16,558 bases of DNA. Source: Pseudomonadota bacterium. Lineage in GTDB: Bacteria > Pseudomonadota > Alphaproteobacteria > Rhizobiales > Kaistiaceae. Under the pieces are notes generated by a model. It was given only the letters and a program-made list of their open reading frames with translations, was not told the origin of the DNA and made no database searches. Of this stretch, positions 1 through 8,870 are shown one piece after another. The position numbers were made by a program, and so were the translations under genes. Location of the stretch: contig JAEZEN010000043.1 of assembly GCA_023433185.1 (NCBI GenBank), positions 1-16,558 on the forward strand, given 5' to 3'. The number at the start of each line of letters is the position of its first letter. Position 1 is the first letter of the stretch.

Positions 1-139
1 ATCCGGCGCCTCGGGATAGAACCCGTTGAAGCCGGACGGGTTCCCCCGCGGCTGCGCAGCCGGCACCTTCCGGTCGACCGAGGGAACGCCTGGCCGGGCG
101 CCGGCGCGGACGGGAGGCTTCGACGCCGCGCTACGGGCC
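1..139. other. Left-edge stretch, no gene assigned
   Basis: The first 139 bases lie downstream of the DUF3775 stop and run off the window. On the minus strand one frame stays open to the edge and reads as a Pro/Gly-rich peptide (about V-P-A-A-Q-P-R-G-N-P-S-G-F-N-G-F-Y-P-E), which could be the beginning of a gene continuing outside. There is no convincing start or family signature, so no call is made. Confidence 0.3.
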
Positions 140-556
140 CTAGCCGAGCACGTCGTCTTCCGCCTCGGCGGCATCGATGCCGAAGGCGGCGAGACCCTCC
201 GCCAGATAGTCGGCGAGCAGCGGCATGCCGGCAAGGTAGCGCTCGGTCGGGATCGCAGCCTCGTCCTGCGCCGTGGACACCGCCTCGTCCCAGTCCTCGA
301 GGTCGAACGTCCCCCGCCCGACCCAGGCGAGCGCCACGAGGTTCGCCTTCTCGTCGACATCGAGAGCCTGGATGAAGGCCGCCATCTCCTGGAGATCGAC
401 ATCGTCGACCCGGTTCTCGAGCACCCCGTCGGCGCCGTCCTGCTCGTCGGCGCTTTCCCTGTCGCCCTCGTCGAAGGCGGCGACCTTGGCGCCGAATTCG
501 CGGGCCTTGAGGATCACGAAGGCGACCTTCTCGGGCGCGATGGCAAGCTCGGGCAT
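140..556 (-). CDS. DUF3775 domain-containing protein
   Basis: Encodes a 138-residue acidic, soluble protein of unknown function that matches the DUF3775 pattern common in alphaproteobacteria. Seen: N-terminal P-E-K-V-A-F-V-I-L-K-A-R-E-F (residues 8-21), an acidic linker (29-53), L-V-A-L-A-W-V-G-R-G (73-82), and Y-L-A-G-M-P-L-L-A-D-Y-L-A-E-G-L near the C-terminus (107-122). The frame is open further upstream, but ATG at 556 is chosen because a GGGAG ribosome site lies about 9 bases before it, homology begins there, and the EcfG-type promoter at 584-609 would start transcription inside the longer version. No signal peptide or membrane segment is visible. It is divergent from the ABC exporter operon. 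The stress promoter suggests a role in the general stress response, but the molecular function is unknown. Confidence 0.88.
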   Translation of the reverse strand: MPELAIAPEKVAFVILKAREFGAKVAAFDEGDRESADEQDGADGVLENRVDDVDLQEMAAFIQALDVDEKANLVALAWVGRGTFDLEDWDEAVSTAQDEAAIPTERYLAGMPLLADYLAEGLAAFGIDAAEAEDDVLG

Positions 557-583
557 CAGCGTCTCTCCCGTTTCTCCGGGCTC

Positions 584-609
584 AACGCGCACGCCTCGGC
601 CGGCGTTCC
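584..609 (-). promoter_or_regulatory. EcfG-type (general stress) promoter for the DUF3775 gene
   Basis: Read on the minus strand, GGAAC (609-605), 17 bases, then CGTT (587-584): a perfect match to the alphaproteobacterial EcfG/RpoE2 consensus GGAAC-N16/17-CGTT. The expected transcription start near 577 gives a leader of about 20 bases that contains the GGGAG ribosome site. The sequence match is direct; activity is inferred. Confidence 0.75.
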
Positions 610-672
610 GCGCGCGTCCCGGCATCGGCGGGACGAGCCGGGGGCGCAGGGCGACCCGACGAACGGGCATCC

Positions 673-686
673 TTGATCCGCGTCAA
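673..686 (+). promoter_or_regulatory. FNR/FixK-type binding site (anaerobox) upstream of the ABC exporter operon
   Basis: TTGAT-CCGC-GTCAA matches the CRP/FNR-family consensus TTGAT-N4-ATCAA at nine of ten specified bases. Its centre (between 679 and 680) is 41.5 bases before a start at 721, which is where a weak -10-like hexamer TAGGGT (709-714) would place it; this is the standard class II activator position. A start at 721 leaves a 22-base leader to the ATG at 743. Which family member binds (FNR, FixK, Dnr) cannot be told, and the divergent DUF3775 gene might also respond. Confidence 0.6.
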
Positions 687-742
687 TCCCCTTCCCGGGG
701 TGCTACCCTAGGGTGGCCCTCCATCCCTCCGAGCGCGAGCCG

Positions 743-1450
<708 letters not shown>

Positions 1451-1454
1451 TCCG

Positions 1455-3818
1455 GTGCGCGCGCTCGACCGCAAGCTCCTCCGCGATCTCGCCCGCCTCT
1501 GGGCCCAGGCGCTCGCGGTCGCCCTCGTCATGGCCTGCGGGGTCGCGACCCTGATCCTCGCGATCGGCACGTACCGCTCGCTCGAGGAGACCCGGAGCGC
1601 CTACTACGAGCGCTATCGCTTCGGCGACGTGTTCGCATCGGCGGTGCGGGCACCGAAGGCGCTGCTCGCCGACATCGCCGCGATCCCCGGGGTGGCGGTG
1701 GTCGGCGCCGGCATCCGCGAGAGCTTCCTCATCGACATCGAGGGGATGCGCGAGCCGGCGAGCGGCGTCGCCATCTCGCTCCCGGCCGGCACGGATCCGA
1801 CGGTCAATGCCCTCTACCTGCGCGATGGCCGTCTGCCCGAAGTGTCGCGTGCCAACGAGGTGGCGGTCAACGCCAACTTCGCCGAGGCGCACGGCTTCGG
1901 CATCGGGTCGCGCTTCGCGGGCCAGTTCGGGGCCAAGCGCGTGATGCTCACGATCGTCGGCATCGTGCTCTCCCCCGAGTATGTCTACGCCATCGGCCCG
2001 GGCGACATGATGCCGGACGACCGCCGCTTCGGCGTGGTGTGGATGCCGGAGGAGACGCTTGCCGCGCTCTACGACCTCAACGGGGCGTTCAACACCGTCA
2101 GCCTCATCCTGCTGCGCGGCGCCAGCGAGGACGCGGTGATCGGCGCCCTCGACCGCATGCTCGAGCGCCATGGCGGGGTCGGCGCCGTCGCCCGCAAGGA
2201 CCAGCTCTCGAACGCCTTCATCGAGGCGGAGCTGGTGCAGCTCCAGGGCATGGCGGCGATCATCCCGCCGATATTCCTCCTCGTCTCGGCCTTCCTCATC
2301 AACATGATCCTGTCGCGGCTGATCGCGCTCGAACGCGAGCAGATCGGCCTCCTCAAGGCGCTCGGCTACGGCCGGCTCGAGGTGGTCTGGCACTACCTCA
2401 AGCTGGTGCTGGTCATCGCCGCCGTGGGCATACTGATCGGCAGCCTTCTGGGGACCTGGGGCGGGCGGGCGATGACGGTGCAATATGCCCGCTTCTACAG
2501 CTTCCCCTTCCTCATCTTCCGGATGAGCGCCGAGGTCTACGTCGTCGCCGGCGCGGTGACGCTGCTTGCCGCCCTGCTCGGCGCCTTCGGCTCGGTTCGC
2601 GCCGCCTTCGCGCTCCCCGCGGCGGTGGCGATGCGCCCGCCGGCGCCGCCGACCTATCGCAGGTTCCTCGACGGCGCCTTCGACCGCCTGAGGCTGTTCT
2701 CCCAGCTGACGACGATGGCGCTCCGCCACCTCGTCCGCCAGCCGCTCCGGGCGGCGCTGACCACGCTCGGCACTGCGGCGAGCGTCGGGCTCGTCGTCAT
2801 GGGCCTCGGAACCGTCGCCTCGCTCGACCTGATGATCGACGTCGTGTTCTTCCGCACCGACCGGCAGGACGCGACGATCCTCTTCGCCGCCGATCGGCCC
2901 GAGGCCGCGATCCTGCCGGTGTCGCGGCTCCCGGGGGTCCTCGCCGCCGAGCCTTTCCTCGATCTGCCGGCGCGCCTTTCGAACGGCCATCGCTCCCAGC
3001 AGATCGCGATCACCGGCAGGACTCCCGCCGCCGACCTGAGCCGGGTTCTCGACCTCCGGCTCGAACCGGTCAGGCTGCCCGAGGCCGGGCTTGTCCTCGG
3101 CGACCACCTCGCGACGCTGCTCGGCGTCGAACAGGGCGACCTGCTGCGGGTCGACTTCCTCACCGGCAAGCGGCGCAGCGTCGACGTCCCGGTCGCGCAG
3201 GTCATCCAGAGCTATCTCGGCCTTGCCGCCCACATGGACATCATGGCCCTTTCCCGGCTCGCCGGGACCGGACCGCGCATCTCGGGCGCCCACCTGGCGA
3301 TCGACGAGACACGTCTCGACGACCTCTATGGCACGGTCAAGAGGACGCCGGAGGTCGCGGGCGTCGCCCTCCAGAGCGTCGCGCGCGACCGCTTCCGGGA
3401 GACGATGCAGGAGAACGTGCTCGTGATGATCGCCATCTATCTGGCGCTCGCCGTGATCATCGCCTTCGGGGTGGTCTACAACAGCGCCCGGATCCAGCTG
3501 AGCGAGCGCGCCCGCGAACTCGCCACGCTGCGCGTGCTCGGCTTCGGCCGCGGCGAGGTGGTCAAGGTTCTCCTCGTCGAGACCGGCGTCATCATCGCCC
3601 TTGCCCAGCCGCTCGGCTGGGCCCTCGGCGCGCTGCTCGGCTATCTCGTGATCGAGAGCCTGGCAAGCGACCTCTTCCGCGTTCCCTTCGAGATCGCTCC
3701 CGACAACTTCGCCATCGCCAGCCTCGTGGTGGTCGGCGCGGCGGTGGTCTCGGCCCTCATCGTCGGCCGCCGGGTGGCCCGTCTCGACCTGGTGCGCGTG
3801 CTCAAGACCCGGGAGTGA
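1455..3818 (+). CDS. ABC transporter permease with two FtsX domains
   Basis: A 787-residue inner-membrane permease. A first membrane segment at about residues 18-38 is followed by a large periplasmic (MacB-PCD-like) region, then a first FtsX block (about 265-395: [22 protein letters not shown]). After a short linker a second copy of this plan begins (membrane segment about 430-460, periplasmic region about 465-660, final FtsX block about 665-785 with [14 protein letters not shown]). The duplicated layout puts both halves of a transporter in one chain, unlike single-FtsX MacB or DevC. GTG at 1455 is preferred over an upstream TTG at 1425 that would overlap the ATPase gene. The adaptor gene starts three bases after the stop. 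Likely an exporter with the flanking genes; substrate not inferable. Confidence 0.93.
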   Translation: MRALDRKLLRDLARLWAQALAVALVMACGVATLILAIGTYRSLEETRSAYYERYRFGDVFASAVRAPKALLADIAAIPGVAVVGAGIRESFLIDIEGMREPASGVAISLPAGTDPTVNALYLRDGRLPEVSRANEVAVNANFAEAHGFGIGSRFAGQFGAKRVMLTIVGIVLSPEYVYAIGPGDMMPDDRRFGVVWMPEETLAALYDLNGAFNTVSLILLRGASEDAVIGALDRMLERHGGVGAVARKDQLSNAFIEAELVQLQGMAAIIPPIFLLVSAFLINMILSRLIALEREQIGLLKALGYGRLEVVWHYLKLVLVIAAVGILIGSLLGTWGGRAMTVQYARFYSFPFLIFRMSAEVYVVAGAVTLLAALLGAFGSVRAAFALPAAVAMRPPAPPTYRRFLDGAFDRLRLFSQLTTMALRHLVRQPLRAALTTLGTAASVGLVVMGLGTVASLDLMIDVVFFRTDRQDATILFAADRPEAAILPVSRLPGVLAAEPFLDLPARLSNGHRSQQIAITGRTPAADLSRVLDLRLEPVRLPEAGLVLGDHLATLLGVEQGDLLRVDFLTGKRRSVDVPVAQVIQSYLGLAAHMDIMALSRLAGTGPRISGAHLAIDETRLDDLYGTVKRTPEVAGVALQSVARDRFRETMQENVLVMIAIYLALAVIIAFGVVYNSARIQLSERARELATLRVLGFGRGEVVKVLLVETGVIIALAQPLGWALGALLGYLVIESLASDLFRVPFEIAPDNFAIASLVVVGAAVVSALIVGRRVARLDLVRVLKTRE

Positions 3819-3821
3819 CCG

Positions 3822-5024
3822 ATGGCGACAACGTGGATCAAGCGACTGCTCGGCCTCCTCGTGGTGCTGGCGATCGCGGCGGGGCTCTACTACGCCCTCC
3901 GCCCGCAGCCGGTGGGGGTCGATCTCGCGATCATCGACCGCGGCCCCATGGAGGTGACCATCGACGAGGAGGGCGTGGCCCGCATCCGCGACGTCTTCAA
4001 GGTCTCGGCACCGATAACCGGTCGCGTCGAGCGCCTGTCGCTCGAGGTCGGCGACCCGGTGCGGGCCGGGGAGACGGTTGTGGCGTCGATCCATCCCGTG
4101 GCGCCCTCACTCCTCGATGTGCGGACCCGCCGGGAACTCCAGGCCGCCCTCGATGCCGCCATGGCAGCGGTGTCGCTTGCCGAAGCGCAGGTGGAAAGCA
4201 GCCAGTCCAACGTGCGCCTGAGACGCTCGGACCTCGAGCGCGCCGAGGCGCTGGCGCGGACGTCGACGATCTCGGTCAGCGCCTTCGAGAAGGCGACCGC
4301 CGACCTCGAAGCGGCAGAGGCGCACGTCAAGGAGATGCAGGCGGCGCTGGACCTGCGCAGAAGCGAGCTGGCAAGCGCCGAGGCGCGGCTGATGCAGCCC
4401 GAGGCGGGCGGCACCAACGACCAGTCGGTGCAGGTTCTCGCCCCCGCCGACGGCATCGTCCTCGATCTCCTCAGCGAGAGCGAGCAGGTGGTGCTGGCCG
4501 GCGGCGCGCTGCTCGAGATCGGCGACCCGGCCAATCTCGAGATCGCCGTCCATCTCCTCTCCTCGGATTCGGTCGCCATCGCCCCGGGTACCGTGGCGCG
4601 CATCGACGGATGGGGCGGCCCGGCGCTGTCGGCGCGCATCCGGCGGGTCGATCCCGCCGCCTATACCAAGGTCTCCGCCCTGGGCATCGAGGAGCAGCGG
4701 GTCGACGCCGTCTTCGACATCCTCGACCCGCACGACACCTGGTCGCGCCTGGGACACGCGTTCAGGGTGATGGTCCATGTTCCGACCTGGCGGAGCGAGG
4801 ATGCCCTCCGCCTGCCGCTCGGCGCGCTCTTCCGGCGCGGCGACGCGTGGCACGTGTTCCAGGTCGTCGACGGGCGCGCGGCGCTGACGCCGGTGACGAT
4901 CGGCCACCGCAACGCGCACTTCGCCGAAGTGACGGCGGGCGTGTCGGCCGGCGACGTCGTCGTCCTCCATCCGAGCGACCGGGTGGTCGACGGCGTCGCG
5001 GTTGCGGCGCGGGCCGCCGAATGA
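3822..5024 (+). CDS. HlyD/MFP-family periplasmic adaptor subunit
   Basis: A 400-residue membrane-anchored periplasmic adaptor. One N-terminal membrane segment (about 8-25) is followed by a first lipoyl-like half (about 62-95, S-A-P-I-T-G-R-V with G-D-P-V-R-A-G-E), an Ala/Glu/Arg-rich helical hairpin (about 100-195), the second lipoyl-like half (about 205-240, V-L-A-P-A-D-G-I-V), a beta-barrel region and a membrane-proximal end. This order is standard for adaptors that connect an inner-membrane pump to an outer-membrane channel. It is the last gene of the ATPase-permease-adaptor operon, a set similar to DevBCA and MacAB systems; no TolC-like gene is in the window, so an outer-membrane channel would have to come from elsewhere. 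Downstream DNA is IS debris, so the operon may once have been longer. Confidence 0.93.
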   Translation: MATTWIKRLLGLLVVLAIAAGLYYALRPQPVGVDLAIIDRGPMEVTIDEEGVARIRDVFKVSAPITGRVERLSLEVGDPVRAGETVVASIHPVAPSLLDVRTRRELQAALDAAMAAVSLAEAQVESSQSNVRLRRSDLERAEALARTSTISVSAFEKATADLEAAEAHVKEMQAALDLRRSELASAEARLMQPEAGGTNDQSVQVLAPADGIVLDLLSESEQVVLAGGALLEIGDPANLEIAVHLLSSDSVAIAPGTVARIDGWGGPALSARIRRVDPAAYTKVSALGIEEQRVDAVFDILDPHDTWSRLGHAFRVMVHVPTWRSEDALRLPLGALFRRGDAWHVFQVVDGRAALTPVTIGHRNAHFAEVTAGVSAGDVVVLHPSDRVVDGVAVAARAAE

Positions 5025-5078
5025 CGGCGCGGACGGCGCGACCATCGTCGGCGCGTGATCTTCCCAAACGGCACTGAC

Positions 5079-5239
5079 GGCGACTGGATCGCCGACTACA
5101 ATCTCCACCGCCCGCGTTCATCGCTGGGCTACCTCACGCCGGCCGCCTTCGCGGCCAATCTCACCGCAACCCCGCGCCGCTGGGCGCAAGACACCCCGAG
5201 GCTCTAATCGCCGCTGGATGAAACTTCCGTGGCAGGCCC
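5079..5239 (+). mobile_element. IS3-family remnant: transposase (OrfB) tail plus degenerate right end
   Basis: The reading frame ending at TAA 5205-5207 gives D-W-I-A-D-Y-N-L-H-R-P-R-S-S-L-G-Y-L-T-P-A-A-F, the conserved C-terminal D-Y-N-x-H-R-P-x-S-S-L-G-Y-L-T-P block of IS3-family transposases after the catalytic glutamate. About 10 bases past the stop, 5215-5239 resembles the usual right terminal repeat (GGATGAAACTTC then GTGGCAGG), with the expected terminal bases altered. The rest of the element, including OrfA, the DDE core and the left end, is absent, so it is immobile. It abuts the truncated SDR gene and probably beheaded it. Confidence 0.8.
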
Positions 5240-5618
5240 GGCGGCACCGCCGTCGCGATGGAACTCGACGTTACCGACAATCACAGCGTCAAGGCATTCG
5301 CTGCAGCGCGCTTCGGACGGATCGACGTGCTCATCAACAATGCAGGCGTCATGCTGCTCTCGCCACTCAGCGCCCTCAAGACCGATGAGTGGGATCGCAT
5401 GGTCGACGTCAACGTCAAAGGCGTGCTCTGGCGCATCGGCGCGGTACTGCCGACCATGACCGAACAGGGATCGGGCCAGATCATCGCCATCGGTTCGGAG
5501 GGGCCTATTTCACCGCGCCAACGGCCGCCATTTATTGCGTGCTGTCCGCCAAGTCATCGAAGCGCCCGAAGATGTCGATACAAACGAAATCACCATTCGG
5601 CCAACTGCGACCGTATAG
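5240..5618 (+). pseudogene. Decayed short-chain dehydrogenase/reductase (SDR) gene
   Basis: Homology begins in the middle of an SDR: G-G-T-A-V-A-M-E-L-D-V-T-D, then F-G-R-I-D-V-L-I-N-N-A-G-V (the NNAG motif) and D-E-W-D-R-M-V-D-V-N-V-K-G-V-L. The N-terminal cofactor loop is missing, cut off at the IS3 remnant. At about 5500, loss of one G changes frame: the next frame continues with G-A-Y-F-T-A-P-T-A-A-I-Y-C, which holds the catalytic-tyrosine region. A further jump near 5540-5555 leads to V-I-E-A-P-E-D-V-D-T-N-E-I-T-I-R-P-T-A-T-V, the usual SDR C-terminus, ending at TAG 5616-5618; the segment normally between them is deleted. Three independent lesions mean no functional enzyme. A start at 5258 would give only a 131-residue hybrid. 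Confidence 0.85.
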
Positions 5619-5630
5619 AGGGAAATATCT

Positions 5631-6323
5631 TTGACCATATCCTCTCCCACTGACCAACCAGGCTGGCGCGAAGTAGGCGTCGGGCTTCTTGGACTGACGA
5701 TCGTGGGCATCGGCGGGTCCATTGTCGTTGTGAACCTGCCAATTGGCGAAGCAAACATCGGCTTGATTCTGACCGCGATGGCGGGCGTTGGGGGACTCGC
5801 TGGCTTTCTTGGGGCCTATTTCCTGAGGCTCAGAGACTGGTCCGCCTTCGGCATTCGCCGCACCACCATGAGATGGCTGGCCATAGCGTTCGGTGTGGGG
5901 CTCTTGACGTTCGTGGCGAAATCCCTGGCGATCCTGGTTTTCATCACCCTGACCGGCGTCGATACCGACGTGCAGCAAATCTACGGCATCGGTGCAAGCC
6001 AGAGCATTTGGGCTCTTGTCCTCGCCACTTTGTTTCTTTCAGTGCTGACACCGATCGGAGAGGAGTTTCTGTTCCGCGGTGTCGTGACGTCAGCCCTCCT
6101 GCGATATGGACCAGTTCTTGCCGTCTTGGGCGGCGCGATCGTGTTTGCCCTGTTCCATGGCATCAATACTGCATTTCCCGCAGCGCTCATCACCGGCATA
6201 GTCGCAGGTGAAATCTTCCGGCGCAGCGGATCGATCTGGACAGCGGTCGTGGTGCACGGCGTGGTGAACTTGCCAACCATCCCCATGCTAGTGCTTGCCC
6301 AGGCGGCGCTGGCTCAGGCCTAG
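5631..6323 (+). CDS. CPBP-family intramembrane metalloprotease (Abi/CAAX-like)
   Basis: A 230-residue polytopic membrane protein with the three CPBP motifs: E144-E145-x3-R149 (EEFLFR), F172-x3-H176 (FALFH) and H209-x3-N213 (HGVVN). These residues form the glutamate/histidine metal site of Rce1-like proteases. Hydrophobic segments lie at about 18-36, 43-64, 82-108, 126-142, 160-176 and 203-226. The start is a TTG at 5631, supported by AGAGGGA about 7 bases upstream; no ATG or GTG gives a full-length protein. The ribosome site overlaps the end of the dead SDR gene. Bacterial CPBP proteins act in processing of membrane-linked peptides, bacteriocin immunity or regulated proteolysis; which applies here is unknown. 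GC is visibly lower than in the exporter operon, consistent with separate acquisition. Confidence 0.88.
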   Translation: MTISSPTDQPGWREVGVGLLGLTIVGIGGSIVVVNLPIGEANIGLILTAMAGVGGLAGFLGAYFLRLRDWSAFGIRRTTMRWLAIAFGVGLLTFVAKSLAILVFITLTGVDTDVQQIYGIGASQSIWALVLATLFLSVLTPIGEEFLFRGVVTSALLRYGPVLAVLGGAIVFALFHGINTAFPAALITGIVAGEIFRRSGSIWTAVVVHGVVNLPTIPMLVLAQAALAQA

Positions 6324-6362
6324 GCAGCGGCTTGGCCATGGATGAGCAATCCTGGCCGCTGC
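6324..6362 (+). terminator. Hairpin directly after the CPBP stop (possible terminator)
   Basis: GGCCA-t-GGAT (6334-6343) pairs with ATCC-TGGCC (6349-6357), a nine-base-pair stem with one bulged T and a five-base loop. An alternative outer pairing GCAGCGGC (6324-6331) with GCCGCTGC (6355-6362) is also perfect. No T-run follows, so if it terminates it is not a classical intrinsic terminator. Confidence 0.4.
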
Positions 6363-6709
6363 ATCCACATGACTGCCAGGCTGACCGAAAGCGGACCAGA
6401 TGACTGGCGGATCGATGCCGCAGGCCATTTGACGTTGCCCCCTGAGGCGCCCTCGGTTTGAACTGGACTCCATCGCGCAAGGAGAGCTTGTCCGGTCGAT
6501 CGTCGTGGACGGCGATCACGACGGAACCCTCACCATCCGGGGGGAGGCGAACCTAGCGCCAGTCCCAAGGAACACGGCCAATCCGGGGGGGGCGTCAAAG
6601 TGGTAGAGGGAGGGAAACTCCCGTCTAACCTTCTCTGGGGAAACGGCGGATTTCGGCACTTTTGAAGCTGTGTTGACATCGACCTTCGGTGGCAGCCGAA
6701 ACGTCGCGC
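6363..6709. other. Intergenic stretch without a convincing gene
   Basis: About 350 bases between the CPBP gene and the stop of the MASE1 kinase. One plus frame (about 6434-6606, ending in TAG) reads E-L-V-R-S-I-V-V-D-G-D-H-D-G-T-L-T-I-R-G-E, faintly like the C-terminal region of large serine recombinases, but the match is too short to assign. A small dyad TTCGG/CCGAA (about 6685-6700) lies just past the kinase stop. No RNA gene or strong promoter was recognised. Confidence 0.35.
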
Positions 6710-8629
6710 TCAATCCGCCACGCCCCAAGTGTCGGGACACCGCAGGCGCCAAACCAAGCCCGCCGGAGCAAAGTCGAGTGAGACCTCTCCCGCCAATGTG
6801 GACTTGACTACTGAATCTATGAGTACCGACCCGAACCCACGGGTCGTTGGCGTGCTCACCCTCGGACCGCCCGTCTCGCGCCACGTCATGGCAAAATCCC
6901 GATCATCAATGCTCCAAGAGATCTCGACCTGACCTGAATCGGTGCTCAGGCTTCCGTACTTCGCGGCGTTGGTGGCAAGCTCGTGGAGGGCCATTCCTAT
7001 CGCTTGGGCCGCCTGTGCCGGCACGAGGACAGGCGGACCGTGGACGAGGAAGCGTTCCTGTGAGGTGCCGCCAAATGGGCTCAACTGACTGCGCACGAGC
7101 TCCTCGAGGTCCAGGCGCTGCCATCCGCTCGCGACAAGCAGATCCATGTTGGCGGCGAGTGCGAGCAGCCGCTGCTCAAATCTCGCCAGAAACTCTTCCG
7201 GCGTAGCCGCAGCCGTGCGGCGGGCGATGGTCAGGATCAAGGTCAACATGTTCTTGCTGCGATGGTTGACCTCACGCATCAGCAACTGTCGCGCTTCGTC
7301 GGATTCCTTGCGCGCCGTGATGTCCTGAATGACCTTGATGCCATAGGCGATCTCGCCGTCTGGCGTGCGAACGCAACTTACCGATACCAGGGCCCAAACG
7401 AGGCTTCGGTCCTTGCGGACGTACCGCTTTTCCAGTGTGTACTGATCCGCCCTATTGCTCCTGAGTTCGGCCCACGCGCGGTCCCCTTCGGCCACGTCCT
7501 GATCGTGGGTGAACATGTTGAGCGGGCGTCCGTCCAGCTCCGCCACCCCATAGCCGAGCATCGCCGACATGCTTTGGTTGACGCGCATGAGAACGCCGCC
7601 CGCATCGACGATAGCGATTCCGACGGCTGCGTTTTCGAACGTCGCTCTGAAACGCGTTTCAGCTTCGGCAATGTCGCGCGTCCGGGCGACGACCCGATCC
7701 TCCAGTTGCGAGTTGCTCGCCGCCAACTCCCCGGCGGCTTTTCGATATTGCCTGATCACCGCCGCGACGATCAGGCCCATGGACGCTGCTATGATGATGA
7801 AGAGCTGCAACATGGCGTGGTGGAATGCGCCCTCATCAGGTGCTCCATCACTCCGCCGTTCGTAGAACCCGATGATCAGCGACAGCAGCAGGATGGCCAG
7901 GGCCGTCCCACGCATTTCGAATCTGAGCGCCGCCCAGAGCACCGGAATGAACAGCGGAAACGCGTAGGCCCAGTTGTCCGCGGACAGCCAACTCCCGATG
8001 AGGACCAGGGAGACTGCGATTCCTGCCGCTTCGAGCAACTGCAGGCCAGAAGGCCAGGCGCTTTCGCGCCAGGCATTGACCGCCGACACGACCAGCGGAG
8101 TGGCGAGCAGGATGCCGGTGGCGTCCCCTAGCCACCAGCGAGGCCAGGTTACCGCAAACGGGTTCTTTCCGATCGCCGCATCGATCGCGCTCCCTAGTGT
8201 GGCTCCGATGACTGGAGCGGCCATCACCCCAATGCCCAGAAAAGCGGTGACCTGGGTGAGCGTCGAAAAGCGGAGCTCAGAAGGCTTGAGAAACCGCGAC
8301 AGGAACAGGGCTGCAGCCAGAACCTCCAGCCCATTGGCGATCATGTAGCCCAGGGTAGGCCCGGCGGCGTTGTGGAACCAAAGCAGGTTCGCAGTGGCCT
8401 CGCCGAGGAACGCGATCGTTAGCCACCACACCCATTGCCGACGCTCGTTGGCCAGCAATACCGCCAGGATCACACCGTTGGGCGGCCACACAATGATCGG
8501 AATGCCCGGCGTGACGATCATCCATTGGCCGAAGCCAGCCGCCACCAGATAGGCGGCGTAGCATGCCAGGAGCCCGACAAGTGCCGGCCGGCTGTGGACC
8601 TCCGGGCGAGACATCTGAACCACTGCCAT
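6710..8629 (-). CDS. MASE1-PAS-HWE histidine kinase
   Basis: A 639-residue membrane sensor kinase. Residues about 15-295 form a multi-pass MASE1 sensor (W-P-P-N-G-V at 48-53; W-P-R-W-W-L-G-D-A-T-G at 162-172, both typical). A short helical linker (296-322) leads to a PAS domain (about 323-440, ending V-I-Q-D-I-T-A-R-K). The kinase core is of the HWE class: phospho-acceptor H456 in R-E-V-N-H-R-S-K-N, N-box H549-E550-x3-N554, W583-R584-E585, and a G-F-G loop (598-600). HWE kinases are mainly alphaproteobacterial, and several control the PhyR general stress switch or light and redox responses. No response regulator is adjacent. ATG at 8629 is used with a weak AGTGGA upstream; ATG at 8614 is possible. 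No EcfG-type promoter was found upstream. The ligand is unknown. Confidence 0.93.
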   Translation of the reverse strand: MAVVQMSRPEVHSRPALVGLLACYAAYLVAAGFGQWMIVTPGIPIIVWPPNGVILAVLLANERRQWVWWLTIAFLGEATANLLWFHNAAGPTLGYMIANGLEVLAAALFLSRFLKPSELRFSTLTQVTAFLGIGVMAAPVIGATLGSAIDAAIGKNPFAVTWPRWWLGDATGILLATPLVVSAVNAWRESAWPSGLQLLEAAGIAVSLVLIGSWLSADNWAYAFPLFIPVLWAALRFEMRGTALAILLLSLIIGFYERRSDGAPDEGAFHHAMLQLFIIIAASMGLIVAAVIRQYRKAAGELAASNSQLEDRVVARTRDIAEAETRFRATFENAAVGIAIVDAGGVLMRVNQSMSAMLGYGVAELDGRPLNMFTHDQDVAEGDRAWAELRSNRADQYTLEKRYVRKDRSLVWALVSVSCVRTPDGEIAYGIKVIQDITARKESDEARQLLMREVNHRSKNMLTLILTIARRTAAATPEEFLARFEQRLLALAANMDLLVASGWQRLDLEELVRSQLSPFGGTSQERFLVHGPPVLVPAQAAQAIGMALHELATNAAKYGSLSTDSGQVEISWSIDDRDFAMTWRETGGPRVSTPTTRGFGSVLIDSVVKSTLAGEVSLDFAPAGLVWRLRCPDTWGVAD

Positions 8630-8737
8630 TCCACTGTACCGTCACGTGTTGCGCCGAGTGGGCACTGCGGCCATGCGTCCGTGCGCCTTGGTCGGCGCCG
8701 CGGCCGCCCGCGATCTGCCGACAGACAGGGTCCCAAC

Positions 8738-8760
8738 CGCGATAATTGGTAGCTATCGCG
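8738..8760. repeat. Inverted repeat upstream of the MASE1 kinase
   Basis: CGCGATA (8738-8744) and TATCGCG (8754-8760) are perfect seven-base arms around nine bases, centred about 120 bases before the kinase start in the 241-base gap 8630-8870. It could be an operator, but short dyads of this size also arise by chance. Confidence 0.3.
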
Positions 8761-8855
8761 CGACGAAGAGCAAGCGGCCCTTGCTCTCCGCAATCCGGCT
8801 GTCGCTCAGGAGATCGGAACAAGCACCGCCGGAATAACCGAGACGCCAACCGCCT

Positions 8856-8870
8856 GCCGCTCGCAGCGGC
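8856..8870 (-). terminator. Hairpin directly after the small membrane-protein stop
   Basis: GCCGCT (8856-8861) pairs perfectly with AGCGGC (8865-8870) around a three-base loop, immediately past the stop codon at 8871-8873 on the minus strand. No T-run follows. Confidence 0.4.

Noticed and set aside
26..676. A plus-strand open frame opposite the DUF3775 gene
   Set aside because: It has no recognisable motif; the minus strand shows the conserved DUF3775 blocks with promoter and ribosome site.
2039..5077. A 1012-codon open frame on the plus strand
   Set aside because: It is an Arg/Pro/Gly-rich out-of-frame reading of the permease and adaptor genes, which have clear family motifs in their own frames.
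8816..8820. GGAAC in the gap between the kinase and the small membrane protein
   Set aside because: No GTT at the required distance, and it points toward no gene start on that strand.
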